Assembly: GCA_035235625.1 (NCBI GenBank)
Contig: CP141140.1
Location: 3,891,330-3,955,329 of the forward strand
DNA from: Saururus chinensis
Taxonomy: Eukaryota > Streptophyta > Magnoliopsida > Piperales > Saururaceae
Length of the DNA: 64,000 nucleotides
Reading direction: 5' to 3'
Made by a program: the position numbers and the translations under genes. This document shows positions 1-12,017 of this stretch, in pieces. Position 1 is the first letter of the stretch; each line of letters opens with the position of its first letter. A model generated the notes under the pieces. That model ran no database searches, had not been told where the DNA came from, and saw only the letters and a list, made by a program, of their open reading frames with translations.

Positions 1-330
1 TTGTAGTATGTAGTAGCCATTAGGCAGAACTACGTTCGGATCCGATCGTATTGGAATAATATCCAATACGTACGTAGGCAACCAACGGCAAGGCAACGTT
101 GGCCCGATCCAAATTATTATAATAATATGTTTTATTTTATTTTACACGCGACGAACTATGAAGCTTCGTCGTGCGTACAACCTAAGTCTACGTACGAGGA
201 AGCCTTAAAGCTCCGTAGTGCGTAGACGAATGTTGTAACTCTCGCACTCAGACGATGATTCCTGGCTCAAGGAAAAAAAAAATTTCATATTAGTGATTTT
301 TGTGGGCCCGGCTCGGGTTGGGTCGTCACA
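1..330 (+). mobile_element. LTR-A copy a, 3' part (runs off left edge)
   Basis: The right end reads GGGTTGGGTCGTCACA, the 3' terminus type of LTR family A; other copies end GTCACA or GTGACA. Strand follows the family plan (TATA, splice-donor-like site, palindrome, then GTCACA). Only the last 330 bp are visible. It abuts an oppositely oriented LTR-A copy at 331 with no spacer. The 5-bp target duplication should be AAGGC (331-335), repeated outside the window. Coding capacity: none seen. Confidence 0.75.
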
Positions 331-547
331 AAGGCTTCCTCGTACGTAGACTTATGTTGTAACGAACATATACACACGACGAAGCTTCATAGTTCGTCGC
401 ATGTAAAACAGAATAAAACATATGATTATAATGATTTGGATCGGGCCAACGTTGCCTTGCCGTTGGTTGCCTACGTACGTATTGGATATTATTCCAATAC
501 GATCGGATCCGAACGTAGTTCTGCCTAATGGCTACTACATACTACAA
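1..547. repeat. Large inverted repeat formed by two LTR-A copies
   Basis: Arms 1-206 and 331-547 are reverse complements. Roughly the outer 113 bp (1-113 against 435-547) match without any difference I can see, and the inner parts differ by small indels. The 124-bp spacer (207-330) is the 3' terminus of copy a, the part copy b lacks. As single-stranded DNA or RNA this would fold into a hairpin of about 200 bp. Confidence 0.85.
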
Positions 548-821
548 ACATCACAAAATCATACGTATAAAATACATATCTCCAAATATTTAATCGGAGT
601 ATACAGACACTCATCATATATCGAAGTCAAGAGGAAATTAATAAATCAACGGAATCGTACATCTCGCTCTACCACAGAGCGGGATTAAAATCTTTTACAC
701 ATATCTCGCTTCATTACTGAATCGAGACTGAGCGCATCACTCGGCTCGCTCAATCACTGAGCTGAGACTGAGAACACAAATTACACGTCTCGCTCTACCA
801 TAGAGCGAGACTACACATGTC

Positions 822-952
822 ATATAAGTATACATCATGACATCTAGGCACATAGCATGGCATATAGGCACATAGCATAGTATATAGGCACATAGCATAG
901 TATATAGGCACATAGCATGACATATAGGCACATAGCATAGTATATACGCCAT
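822..952. repeat. About 24-bp tandem repeat inside LTR-A copy b
   Basis: Five to six units built around TATAGGCACATAGCATAG follow each other. The same position in the LTR-A at 52532 has related but less regular CATATAAGCA units (about 53228-53420), so the array sits in a conserved place in the family. The minus-strand open frame with repeating Met-Cys-Tyr residues is a product of this repeat, not a gene. Confidence 0.8.
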
Positions 953-1080
953 TATATAATAAAAACGGGAGATCAGAAAAGCTTACTGCCCTCATGTCTC
1001 GTATAGTAGCGGTATACGGAGTTGTTCACACGAGCATCAGCCTCTCCTTATCTCGGGGTATTTCCTCCTTATACAGTTGC

Positions 1081-1380
1081 CGAATCAAAGAACGGACCTC
1101 TCCATCGTGTAGAACATACTTGATTTAGTCAAGAACGCCTCTTGGACTGACTAAATCGGAGTTGGGATGGCCAGAAACAGAGAAAACAAAGTTTGTCGGT
1201 ACGGGTAGAACCTTTCTTTGTCTTGGAGCGTTTTCTCTTCATACGATTGCCAACTCAGAAAATGGAACCCTCCACCACGTAGAACATACTTGATTTAGTC
1301 AAGAACGCCTCTTGGACCGACTAAATCAGAGTTGGGATGGCCAGAAACAGAGAAAACGAAGTTCGTCGGTGCATAAAAGA
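1081..1380. repeat. 170-bp tandem duplication inside LTR-A copy b
   Basis: The block starting AGAACATACTTGATTTAGTC at 1111 recurs at 1281 with only a few changes, a period of 170 bp. A third, more diverged block follows at about 1450-1560. Equivalent repeated GAGCCTCC-type segments occur at 53590-53900 in the 52532 copy. This lies downstream of the TATA box on the element strand. Confidence 0.8.
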
Positions 1381-2137
1381 TAACGGGCAGAACCTCCTCT
1401 TGTCTTGGGACGTTTCCTCATCATACGGTCTCCAACTCGAAGAACGGACAGCTCCATTGCGTAGAGCATACTCGATTTAGTAGGAAACGAGTCTTGAACG
1501 GCCTTAATCGGCCTCAGAACGGTCAGAAACGGGGTGGAGAAGTTCTGGTCGAAAAATGAGCTCAAATGGGGTTTATATAAGCCCCGGCGCGCCAAAAACT
1601 GCGGCGTGCCGCAAATTTAAACCGCGGCGCCCGCCGTTTTTCCCGCGCCGCGCGCCCATGGCGCGTCGCCCGCGCCTAACGCGCGCGGTGATTGCGCGTC
1701 GCGGCAGCGCGTTACGCACGCTGCGATCGCGCGTGTCGTGCGCGCGTCTGTCGCGCGCGCCGCACATTTCTTTTTATTTTCCCTTTTTTTTTAAAAGGAA
1801 ATCCTTCAAACGCGCATAACTTCCTACCCCGAATTCGGATTCGCGCGTTCTTTGTACCGTTGGACTCGTATCGAAGAGCCCTTCGATACTAACCCACTAA
1901 AAGTAGTAACTCGTGCTCTTTCCATGTGGGTCACACCTATAATGCACGTTTCTCAAATATCATAACTTCCGGTCCCGACCTCCGTTTTGCCCATTCTTCG
2001 AATCGTTATGCTCGTTTCTTCGAGCACCACTCAAATACAGAGGTTTAAACCATTGAAAAACTCTAAAATTTATCCCAAAATTATCCAATTAAGCCTAACC
2101 CTTTAGGTTAGATGTAAACGAAAAACGAGTCGTTACA

Positions 2138-4368
2138 ACATCAATATCAAAAGCATGCATCAGCATAAATAATCATGCAATCATACAAACGTATAAATAA
2201 TAAACGGAGGCCCATTGCATTCATTTGCAGAGGCAAGGGCTCAGAGACTTCAAGCCCGATATGTAAATTAACATATTCCACGAGTGACGTATATAATGCC
2301 CTAGTGGATTTCTGCGTTGTGTTACGGACACGTGCAATTCACTGCCCTAAACCCTGAGAATTAGGGTTTTTCAATTGTTTCCCATGACACGGTGACCTGT
2401 CAAGGTCTTCGTGTCACCTACCGGTCACACCCCTTCCTTCTGAAGTCATTTATAGGGTACCTTAACTCTTGATTCACTAGGTCATCTGTTTCATCAGAAA
2501 TAGAACATATTGCCCCTAAGGGCATTAGGGTAATTTTACCACCTAAGGTATGATACTCTCCCTTGGGTCATTCTAGTCATTTTATTGCTCCTCTATTGAT
2601 TTAAGTTATTGACCTCTCACAAGGCTCCACTCTCAGACCGACTCACGCTTCCATTCACACGAATCTGGGCGGCTCCACCCTAAGGGGTATTTCTGTCATT
2701 TGGTTTAAGGCCTTAATGACATTTAAAGGCTCCTAAATTGAACTCAAGGGTACTACTAGGCTTCATGGACTTTGTGTAATTTTCCTAGCATGTGACGGGG
2801 TCGTGAACCCCTTGAACCGACCCAAGTCTTGACTAACGGTTTACTATAAACCCTAAGGGTAAAATAGTCAATTAACCACTCATTGGTATTTTTCTTCGCC
2901 AAGATATTTGGTCTATAAATATTTTACCCATTAAAATCTCATTGAGAAATTTCCCAATTTTTAAATAAACTCCTAGGCCTCTGAACCATGGCCCCGAAAT
3001 CGGGTAAATGGTTTTCACACGATGATTTAACTACCAGGGGTAAAAGGTCATTTTAGATACTTTGGGATTTTTTCCGGTCCTGAAACTTGGTCAAGAAACT
3101 CATAACCCTCTCAAAGTCTACGGGTAATTTTTCTAAATTTTTAGGACAAGTAAAGGCCCTTGAACCGGACACGGTTCGATCCCCATTCTCTTTTCTTTTT
3201 TTTTTAAAAAAACCCGACCTGGGCCGGGTCGGTTTGGGTTGATGACCCGCAACGCGGGTCGTCTTCCCCACGTCCGGCCAGAGGTGGAAACGCCTCTGGC
3301 GGCACCACCCCTGGCCACCACGGCCGGGCGGTGGGCTGGGGTCCACCGGTTCGCCGCCATGCGGCGATCACAATGGGCCTGGCCCCCGCCGTCGCCCGGT
3401 GGTCGGCCGGGGCCAAAGTCGCCTTCTTTTTTTTAAAAAAAAACACAGTGCGACGCCGCCTCTGCGGCCAGGGCTAGCGCAACCCAGGCCGGCGCTGGCG
3501 GAGCTGTCGCGGCCTGGATCGGCACGGCCGAGACCGGCGAGACCATGGCCGGCGCGGCCACGGCCGGCACGGCCCCAGCTAATACAGCGAGCGGCTGCCC
3601 CCTTTTTGTTTTTGTTTGTTTTCAACACACTGACCCGCAGTCTGTCCGGCGGCGGTGGTGGCTGCGTGCCAGAGTCTAGCTCGCATGAAAAAGCCGCCAA
3701 ACGACGGCTGGCCGGTTACTAGCCGAACGGCGCTGGCCGACCGGCAGCCGGCCAGTAACATCTGAAAGCTAACTACTTTACAATTTGTATAATATTGTTC
3801 ACATAAATTATATACAGAAGCGCTGTGATATGATTTTTAATCAAATTTAATTAATAAACTTTTATTAAGCTTCAGCAACATCCCTACCTTAATTGCCGAT
3901 TCGCAGTCGATCCACCATCGTCGTAGCCTCGCCGGAGCTTCGCCGGAAAATTTCCTCCCTTCCTTCACCGTCCAAAAGACCCCAAAAAGCCCTAATTAAT
4001 TCTATTTATAGGCATAGGATTAGGGCTCCTAATCCCATGAGAAATTAGGCCCCCAAAACCCAATTTCGGAATAGTAATTGATCGGGCCCGTATAGTGACT
4101 TAAACGGGCAAACCGCACATTTAATTCGGGTAAACGGGTCCTGCACGATATAGTCAACTTCGAACGGTTGTATCTCCCTCATCCGGACTCCGATTTGCGC
4201 ATTCTTGGTGGCGTTTCGAAGCTCTTTCTGTCTACTTTCCATCCATATATATATTACCCACAAAATCTAAGCATGGATTAATTTATTCCAACGGAAATGT
4301 CAAGGGGTCTAGCACCCTAATTTCTACATGTACGACTTCGGGAATTTAGAAAATTCCCGGACATTACA
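2138..4368 (-). mobile_element. LTR-D copy 1, 3' end cut by LTR-A insertion
   Basis: On the minus strand it starts TGTAATGTCCGGGAATTTTC at 4368, has a TATA box (CCTATAAATAG, about 4005-4015), and a 5' splice-like AAGGTAGGGA (3881-3890). It aligns with LTR-D copy 2 (44610-45896) over the first 500 bp. Two GC-rich blocks (3190-3430 and 3450-3760), each edged by T-run/A-run stretches, follow the donor site. They hold overlapping open frames on both strands, which look like composition artefacts. At 2138 the sequence resembles a point some 150-200 bp before the end of copy 2 (TTTTGATATT), so copy A-b probably inserted there. Confidence 0.65.
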
Positions 4369-4651
4369 ATATGAGTCACAATTATATATTTAAATAAATG
4401 CATAATTGTAGAGCACTATATGTAAAAAAATAATTATGTAAATTATATGGACCTACTCGTATTGATCTTATATAATTTGAAAAATATTATTTTTAATATA
4501 ATAAAAACTTAAACTTTCAAAGAAGTTGGGTTTAAATTGTGTTTTTGTTTTAAAAGAAAAAAATTCAATTTTTTTAAAAAATATTTTTTTAATATTGTAT
4601 CAATACATATCAACCGTATCGATATGGTACGACTGATACATATCAGCTTTT
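4369..4651. other. AT-rich spacer ending in target site of Ty3 element
   Basis: Strongly AT-rich, with no gene seen. The last five bases (4647-4651, CTTTT) are the left target duplication of the element that follows. Repeated GTATCGAT/GATACA words near 4605-4645 recur on the far side at 12055-12120, as expected if the retrotransposon split one older sequence. Confidence 0.6.
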
Positions 4652-5187
4652 TCATGCAGGAACAGATTAGCACATGAATTTAATGGTGAAAGAGGCATTT
4701 TGTCGAACAGATCACTGATCATAGATAAGGCAGGGGCATTGTCGGTATTCACTAACAGGTTGGAATCGATTGTGAATACAAGGCGAGTAATTCTGTGGAA
4801 GTAAAGGGGCAAATGCAACAATATGGTTTAACTAATGAAGCCGTTGAATTTGTTAATTGCCTTCTTCAACTTTGGATTATACAGTGAAGAGCTTGAGTTC
4901 CATTTTAACGCCATTTCAATTTTCAATCTTCTGTTGTTAACAACTTAATGCCATTTTGAACTCAGTAAAAATGAGCATTTCGACTGTAATAGAAGGACTT
5001 TTGATTGTTAGTTTGAATTTGAACATGTTGTTCATTTGGGTAAAATCACTGGGCTCTGTTTTCAGCTGAAGTTGAAAGCTCATCGAGAAGGTGGACATCA
5101 GTTTGTTTCCTTTCCTATAATTGTTTTTCAATTAGTGAAAATACAAAAGTTCTTCAAAATTTTGTTTTCAATTTGAGTGCTGCATCA
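4652..5187 (+). repeat. 5' LTR of the Ty3/gypsy element
   Basis: Aligns along its whole length with 11467-12012. It starts TCATGCAGG where the 3' LTR has TGATGCAGG, so the terminal TG is mutated here, and it ends TGCTGCATCA. Differences are scattered substitutions and a few small indels, implying an insertion old enough for clear divergence. Confidence 0.92.
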
Positions 5188-5190
5188 ATT

Positions 5191-5202
5191 TGGTATCAAA
5201 GC
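5191..5202 (+). promoter_or_regulatory. Primer binding site, initiator tRNA-Met type
   Basis: TGGTATCAAAGC lies three bases after the 5' LTR. The usual plant tRNA-Met primer site is TGGTATCAGAGC, so there is one mismatch. Confidence 0.85.
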
Positions 5203-5220
5203 CATGTTTGGTTGTTTGCG

Positions 5221-6495
5221 ATGGCGACCAACAATCGTGGAGAGGCTTCATCAAGTTCACCATTAATGGCGGAAATGGTGATTCTCCAGCAACAAATGCA
5301 GCAATTGATGCAATTGATGACGAACCAGCTAGAGGTGATGAATCAAAACTTCAGCACAATTTTAAATCATTCAATGAATTCTGGAAATCCTGCTCTGAGA
5401 AATTTACACACAGATCCGAGAAATGTGGAAGTTCTTCCCTGTCGGAATACCAGAAATTATGGGTCTCGATGCAATACTGAATCCTCTTCAAGTGAAGATG
5501 AAATTCAACCAAACATTTTACCACCAGTTAATCCAGGTGTGAATTCTTATATACCTCGATTTAAACCTAAAGTGGATTTAGCTTGTTTCAATGGACAAAT
5601 AGACATTGAACAATTTCTGGATTGGATGATGGAAGTTAAGAATTATTTTTACTGCCTGTATGTTCCGGATGAAATGAAATGTCGGGTGGTGGCTTGTAAG
5701 TTGAGGAGTGGAGCTTCTACATGGTGGAACCAACTCCAGCAGGATCGAATTAGCAAGGGAAAACACCAGATTCAATTGTGGGCTAGAATGAAGAAATTGT
5801 TAAAGGATATGTTCCTACCTGCTGATTTCGAACAATCCCTATTTAAATAGTTTCAAAATTGCAGGCAAAATGACAGTACCATATCAGAATATATTGAAGA
5901 ATTCTATAGACTTTCGGCTAGAAATAGTCTTCACGAATCTTAAGCTCAAAAAATACAGAGATTTGTGGGAGGACTCAAATATGAACTGCAATTACAGTTG
6001 GCTTCCAAAACAATTGGAACTGTGACTGAGGCCATTCAATCTGCTCTAAAAAATGAAACATTACTGAATCAAGCTAAAAACAAGCAGGTGTCTTATTCAA
6101 GAAATTTTGGAACCAGATTTAGCTATAGTCAAAGTAAGAACAAGGAACCTGTGATAGCAAAAATGCAAACAGGGAAGAAGGATTTTGCAAAGAATACAAA
6201 ACCTACATTTTCAGTTCCTGCTGGTAAGAAAAATGTTTATGCTAAACCTAAACCCAACACATGTTGGAAATGCAAGCAGCCCGGGCACTATTCATTAGAA
6301 TGTCCATTGAGAACAAGAGATCCAAATGTTAGATCTAGAGCAATGTCTTGTCATCAGGTAGCTGAAGGAGAATGCAATGAAGAAAGTATTAATGAGGGAG
6401 AACAAGAAGAGGTTTATGGTGATGATGATCAGGAAGACAGAAATTCTAATGAATTGATGTTAGTTACACAGAAGTTATTGTTACTACCTAAATAG
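5221..6495 (+). pseudogene. Ty3/gypsy gag, with in-frame stops
   Basis: The reading starts at a Met at 5221 and runs in one frame, with stops at about 5848 and 5941, to a natural-looking stop at 6495. The N-terminal part is rich in Gln/Met (QQQMQQLMQLM). The retrotransposon gag domain follows (FNGQIDIEQFLDWMMEV; WWNQLQQDR), then a Lys-rich segment, one CCHC zinc knuckle (CWKCKQPGHYSLEC, about 6262-6303) and an acidic tail. The frame is otherwise open across both stops, so they look like point mutations. Role in an intact element: capsid assembly and RNA packaging. Confidence 0.88.
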
Positions 6496-6510
6496 CCAGT
6501 GAACTCTCAT

Positions 6511-8105
6511 AGGCACAATTTATTTACTACTATTGGAACTATAAAAGGTTCAAATTGCAGTGTTATTGTGGATGGGGGATGCACTGAAAATCTTATTGCT
6601 AAATCAGTGGTAGATAGATTGAAATTACCTATAACTCTTCTTCCTCAGCCGTACACCATTGGCTAGATTAAGGAAGTTGGCAAGGTCAAAGTGAACACAC
6701 AATGTTTGGTTCCTTTTTCAATAAGAAAAACTTACAAGGCTAACATCTTATGTGATATATTGGATATGTCGATGTGTCATCTGTTGTTGGGCAGGCCCTG
6801 GCAATTTGACACTGAAATTAAACATGATGATCAAGCTAATAATATCAAGTTTGAATTTAAGGAAAAAACTATTGTGTTACATCCACAATTGAAGTCAGGA
6901 ACATTGAGTTCAAAGTAGGTTTCATTTTAGCAGTCAGAAACTACAACAACAAAGTCCAATAAAGACACAATTGGCATCCAAATGGTAAAGCATATCAAAA
7001 AAGGTAATAAACAGAAATCACTACTTACAGTAACTTGTAATATTTATGCAGATCTTAGAAGTGAACAATCAGTTTTGGCATTTGTTACTCGAAATGTTCT
7101 GACAGTCTCCATAGTCAATCCTTCTCATCCTAACAAAGATGTGCAAGATCTTCTTGATCATTTTTCTTAATTATTGAATGATGATCTTCCTTTGACTTTG
7201 CCTCCAATGAGGAATATTCAACATAATATTGATTTAGTCCCAGGAGCTTCCCTACCTCACCTTGCCTATTATAGACTAAGCCCTATTGAGCATGAAGAAC
7301 TACAAAAATAGATTCAAGATCTGTTAAAAAGGGGTCTCATCAGAGAGAGCTTAAGCCCTGTAGCTGTACCCACACTACTAGTACTTAAAAAGGATGGTAC
7401 ATGGAGAATGTGTGTAGATTAAAGGGCAATTAACAAAATCACTATGAAATATCAATTTCCTATTCCCAGGTTAGAAGATATGCTGGATTTATTGTCGGGT
7501 GCTCAAGTGTTTTCTAAAATAGACTTAAGATTAGGTTACCATCAAATAAGAATGAGGTTGGGAGATGAATGGAAAATGACATTTAAGACTAAGGATGGGC
7601 TATACGAGTAGTTAGTCATGCCCTTTGGATTAACTAATGCCCCTAGTACATTTATGAGGCTAATGACCCAAGTGTTAAAACCTTTATTGGGCAAGTCTAT
7701 AGTGGCATACTTTGATGATATACTTGTTTATAATGTTAATAAATCACAACATCTGAACCATTTGTTGGAAGTATTTCAATTATTCCAGGAAAACCAATTG
7801 TTTATTAACAGAAATAAAAGTGTCTTCATGGCAGATCAATTGATTTTTTTGAGTTATGTTGTAAGCAAAGATAGTTTGAAAGTGGACAAAGACAAAATTC
7901 AAGCAGTCATAAGTTGGCCAATTCTAGGAAATGTTACTGAGCTACGAAGCTTTTTGGGATTAGCTGCATTTTATAGGAGGTTTATTCGTGGGTTTAGTAC
8001 TATTGCTGCACCATTAATCAAATGTTTGAAAAGAGGGCAGTTCAAATGGCAGTCAAAACAGTAGAACAGTTTCGAGTTGCTCAAGACAAAACTGACTTCT
8101 TCTCC
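6511..8105 (+). pseudogene. Ty3/gypsy protease and reverse transcriptase, broken
   Basis: The protease carries IVDGGCTENLI, where the usual D-[ST]-G-[AS] becomes D-G-G-C, and LLGRPWQFD near 6785-6815. Reverse transcriptase follows with [36 protein letters not shown] and the catalytic YFDDIL (about 7708-7725), then [15 protein letters not shown]. In-frame stops occur at about 6664, 6916, 7168, 7309, 7420, 7609 and 8062. The coding sequence breaks off in the RNase H connection at TCTCC (8101-8105), the target duplication of the nested LTR, and resumes at 9780. Confidence 0.9.
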
Positions 8106-9774
8106 TTTAACGACCCTGAATTTCCAGTACGCTTTCTAATACGTTAATTTTGGAGTTTGTAGCATTCTTTTAATTAGTTATAGTGTGTTACATATTTAAT
8201 CTTATGAGATTATGGTAATGTGCAAAAAAACGAGTGTAACGGCTTTCGAAGCGCTTGATTCGGACACCGGGGCCGAAAGTTACGGCCTTGGGAAATGTAC
8301 CACATGGGCGGGCCCACCTTGGAAGTGCGGGATAACCTACCCATGTGGGGTCTAGTTTGGTTGGGCTCGTCGATACAAGCCCAATGGTGTCAAGAACGCG
8401 TGAATCGGAGTCCGGGTGACAAAGATACATGTGTTTAAAGTTTTGTGTTTAAAAAAAAGAATATAAAAATGTTGGCTGACGCACGCGGCCGGCGTAAGCC
8501 GGCGCCGCAGAGGTGGTGCCGCATGGACCCGGGACCGCGGGTCTGGCGCGCGACGTGCCGTGGACCCACGTGGCAGGTCCGCGTCACGCGGGGCCGCGCC
8601 GATCGACACGACAGGGCCGGGGTAACGCGCGCGATGCGAGTCGCGCACGTGTTGCGACTGCGAGGAGCACGCGCAATGTGGCGCGCACGGGCCCCACATG
8701 CGCGCACCTTTAAATAGTGCATACAACCCTATTTTTTTCTGGTTTCCAGTTTTCCACTTCTGAACCCGTTTTTCCTCCGTTCTTAACCATTTTAAGTCCG
8801 AATCAAGTGATTCAAAAGGCATTTCCTACTGAATTCAACATTTTGGACGCTGTGGTGGGGTTGATTTCTTTATTCGGGGCTTCTACAGTTATGTAATTAT
8901 AACCAAGGGTTAAGGTAGGGGACTTTAAACTCTAAGCGTGTGCTTAGTATAACTTCTTTACGCATGATTTAACATGATTAAGCTTATGTGATTGATTTAT
9001 GTGAGACATGTTATGTGATGAACTGTTTTACCATGAATATTGCCGTATTTTGAACGATGTGATGATTATTTCCTGGGCTTAAGAACCCGGAATAATCATA
9101 GAGTGATGATGCCCGCCGAGAAAATTAAATCGGCAAGTGGCGCGCACAGGGTAGAGCATCGTGGGAAAGCTCTGTCCCTAAGTGGCCCTCGTTTGCCCCA
9201 TGAGCGCTGAGGGTAGGCCATAGGGTGTCGCGGCTTGTGGTTTTATTGTGATTTAGAACCGGTTGTTTTATGCATAATTTATTGTGGTAGAGGTTTCTAA
9301 AGAAAATGTGTAGGGTTTTCAAAAGGGATTTCTGCTAGCACCTCTATTAGATTTTAAATCAACCTGCTGAGTATTTTAAAATACTCACCCACCCCCAAAT
9401 TCTGCAGGTAATGCAGCGAGGGCGAAGGTGAAGGAAGTGTAGTGTTCCAGATATTTTATCCACTTGCTGATTTTGAAAAATATGTATATTTATATGACTG
9501 CAGATTAAGGGCACGATATGCCCAAAGACTTGTAAGGCTTGTAAAACTTCAACTCTATGAATCTAAGTCCATGGTTTGTGTGAAATATATTATTAAGCAC
9601 ATGTATAATATTTTGCTATGCTATGACTCCGTGATATGCTCATTTTTTTTATATAAAGCATATCTGACTGTGATCTGCATTGACGGCTGTGGTGTTCGGG
9701 CGCACGTGTGTTGGCAGAGCGTGCCGAACATTGTGACGATATATTAATAATAATTAAAAAAAACGGCCGTCACA
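8106..9774 (+). mobile_element. Solo LTR-A copy c nested in pol
   Basis: Starts TTTAACGACCCTG (expected TGTAACGACCC, so the terminal TG is mutated) and ends ACGGCCGTCACA. The flanking 5-bp duplication is TCTCC (8101-8105 and 9775-9779), and pol reads on across it. In order it has a CpG-dense block (8465-8705), a TATA-like TTTAAATAG (about 8710), a 5' splice-like AAGGTAGGGG (8912-8921), the palindrome CTGAGTATTTTAAAATACTC followed by ACCC (9367-9390), and the 3' end. There is no internal region, so this is a solo LTR left after recombination. Confidence 0.93.
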
Positions 9775-9779
9775 TCTCC

Positions 9780-11401
9780 TACTCTAGCTCTTCCTGACTT
9801 TACTAAGGTTTTCAAAATTGACTGTGATGCTTCTGTAAGAGGCATTGGAGCTGTACTATTTCAAGAGGGTTGGCCAATAGCTTTCTATAGCAAAAAATTA
9901 AATGAATCTAAGCAGAAGTGGTATGCCTACAAATTAGAGTTATATGCTTTGGTGCAGACTTTGAAACATTGGCGACACTATTTAGTGTTTAAAGAATTTA
10001 TTTTACATACTGACCATGATTCTCTAAAGCATATTCACAGTCAATCTAAGTTGGACAGGCTATTAGCTAGATGGATTGGAGACTTGCAGGAATATACCTT
10101 TGTGATTAAACATAAAACTGGAAAACTCCAACAAAGTTATTGACGCCCTGACCTGCACTTGTGCATATCCTCAGTGCTACCTGTTTTGGTTTTGAAGAAA
10201 TTAAATCTCTTTATCAAAGTGATGCAGATTTCAAGGATAAATGGTAGCTTTGTAATAACTGCCTTTAGCCACAAGATGACTATATTGTACATGGAGGTTT
10301 TCTGTACAAAGGTCTTTTATTGCATATTCCTGCTTGTTCATAAAGACAATTGTTGATACAAGAATTACATGAGGGAGGGTTAGCTGGTCATGTTGGCCGT
10401 GACAAGACTTTGATTTTTGTTAAGACTAGATACTATTGGCCACAACTAAGGAAAGATGTAGTGACTTGGGTTTAGCAATGCTTTGTTTGTCAATAGTATA
10501 AAGTCAATGCTACTAATGCTGGACTATATACCCACTTATCAGTACCTAACTGACCTTGGGAAGATATAAGTATGGATTTTGTATTAGGTCTTCCTCACAC
10601 TTCAAAGGGGTTTGAGTCAGTTTTTGTAGTACTGGACAGATTTTCTAAGCAGGCTCATTTAATTCCCTGTAAAAAGAGTGCTGATGCAATACATGTGGCT
10701 GGTTTATTTTTCAAGGAGGTCATTCGACTCCATGGTGTTCCATATATAATTACCTCAGATAGGGATAGCCATTTTCTTAACAACTTTTGGAAAACTCTGT
10801 GATCCAGATTGGGAACTAAACTTCAATTCAGTAGTTCATGTCACCCCCAAAATGATGGCCAAAATGAGGTTACAAACAGAAGTCCTGGCAGTTTATTGAG
10901 GTGTCTTTCTGGAAACATACCCAAGCAATGGGATACAGTCATCTACCAAGTTGAATTCGCTTACAATTCCACTATGAATAGGACAACAGGTTTAGCTCAT
11001 TTCCAAATCATATATGGATTTATGCCTAATCATTCATTAGATGCCACTATTGGTCCTCGTAGACCTACTGAATCACAATATTCTTTACGTACTATGGAAG
11101 AATTCACTACATTTCATGCGGCTGTCAAAAAGAAAATACAGGAATCTAATGACAAATATAAGAGCCACATCGATGTTTCTTGCAGACAAGTTCAATTTGA
11201 AGTTGGAGACTTGGTAATGGTTCACTTAAGTAAAGAGTGAATGTATGTGCGCAAACATGGTAAATAACAAGCAAGAAAATTTGGACCTTGCCGCATACAG
11301 AAGAAAATTGGGTCTAATGCTTATTCTGTAATTTTACCACCAGATTTGCAAATTTCAAATATCTTCAATGTTCGAGATTTGACTCCACATTTTCCCTCTT
11401 G
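9780..11401 (+). pseudogene. Ty3/gypsy RNase H and integrase, broken
   Basis: RNase H shows KIDCDASVRGIGAVL, IAFYSKKLNES and TDHDSLKHI (9780-10140). Integrase has a remnant zinc-binding HxxxH region (GHVGRDKT), [16 protein letters not shown] (first catalytic Asp), [10 protein letters not shown] (second) and NDGQNEVTNR (Glu). The C-terminal region ends GSNAYSVILPPD and FNVRDLTPHFPS at about 11400. Stops interrupt at about 10141, 10474, 10495, 10549, 10801 and 11238. The YWPQLRKDV segment needs a frame change from the preceding open frame. Role in an intact element: RNA removal and insertion of cDNA. Confidence 0.9.
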
Positions 11402-11466
11402 ATTTACATATTATCGATCCTTGAATGTTCAAGCTCGAGGTTGAGCTTTCATTGAGACAGGGAAAT

Positions 11467-12012
11467 TGATGCAGGAGCATATTAGCATAGGAATTTAATG
11501 GTGAAAGAGGCATCTCGTCGAATAGTTGTAATAGATCATAGATCACAGATAAGGCAGGGGCATTGTCGGTATTCACTAATAGGTTGGAATTGATTGTGAA
11601 TACAAGGCGAGTAATTATGTGGAAGTGAAAGGGGCAAATGCGACAATATGGTTTAACTAATGAAGCCGTTGAATCTGTTAATTGCCTTCTTCAACTTCGG
11701 GTTATACAGTGAAGAGCTTGAGTTCCATTTTAACAATGTTTCAATTTTCAATCTTCTATTGTTAACAACTTAATGTCGTTTAGAACTCAGTATAAATGAG
11801 CATTTCGATTGTAATAGAAGGACTTTTGATTGTTAGTTTGAATTTGAACATGTTGTTCATTTGAGTAAAATCCCTAGGCTCTGTTTTTAGCTGAAGCTGA
11901 AAGTTCATCGAGAAGATGGACATTAGTTTGTTTCATTTCCTGTAATTGTTCTTCAATTAGTGAAAATACAAAAGTTCTTCGAAATTTTATTTTCAATTTG
12001 AGTGCTGCATCA
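11467..12012 (+). repeat. 3' LTR of the Ty3/gypsy element
   Basis: Starts TGATGCAGG after a purine-rich tract and ends TGCTGCATCA, directly before the CTTTT duplication. It is the better preserved copy at its 5' terminus. Confidence 0.92.
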
Positions 12013-12017
12013 CTTTT

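Larger units (their letters stand above)
331..2137 (-). mobile_element. LTR-A copy b, 5' end at 2137, 3' end cut at 331
   Basis: Read on the minus strand it starts TGTAACGACTCG at 2137 and runs left to 331, where about 124 bp of the 3' end are missing compared with copy a. A TATA box (TATATAA, 1574-1580, nearly palindromic) lies next to a very CpG-rich block (about 1580-1770) that is upstream on the element strand. It aligns by eye with the LTR-A at 52532-54705, including the end that reads GTAGTTCTGCCTA near 515-545. Bases 2138-2142 (ACATC) are the expected target duplication; the partner is not visible. Short open frames inside are not genes. Confidence 0.75.
4652..12012 (+). mobile_element. 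Complete but decayed Ty3/gypsy retrotransposon
   Basis: Two similar LTRs (4652-5187 and 11467-12012) bracket gag, protease, reverse transcriptase, RNase H and integrase in Ty3/gypsy order. The 5-bp target duplication CTTTT is at 4647-4651 and 12013-12017. A primer site of tRNA-Met type (TGGTATCAAAGC) follows the 5' LTR, and a purine tract (GAGACAGGGAAAT) precedes the 3' LTR. Several in-frame stops and a nested solo LTR (8106-9774) make it non-autonomous. No chromodomain is visible after integrase. The integrase tail ends in an FNVRDLTPH-type motif, recalling short-tailed chromovirus-like lineages; exact clade uncertain. Confidence 0.93.

Noticed and set aside
3053..3761. Overlapping open frames of up to 110 codons near 3.0-3.8 kb
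   Set aside because: They lie inside LTR-D copy 1 in GC-rich low-complexity sequence with long T and A runs; no family features.
8352..8822. 156-codon minus-strand frame in the LTR inside pol
   Set aside because: Spans the CpG-rich block and TATA region of a solo LTR; other LTR-A copies do not keep the frame.
11241..11466. Chromodomain at the end of the Ty3 integrase
   Set aside because: After FNVRDLTPHFPS the frame stops and no chromodomain motif is readable before the 3' LTR.
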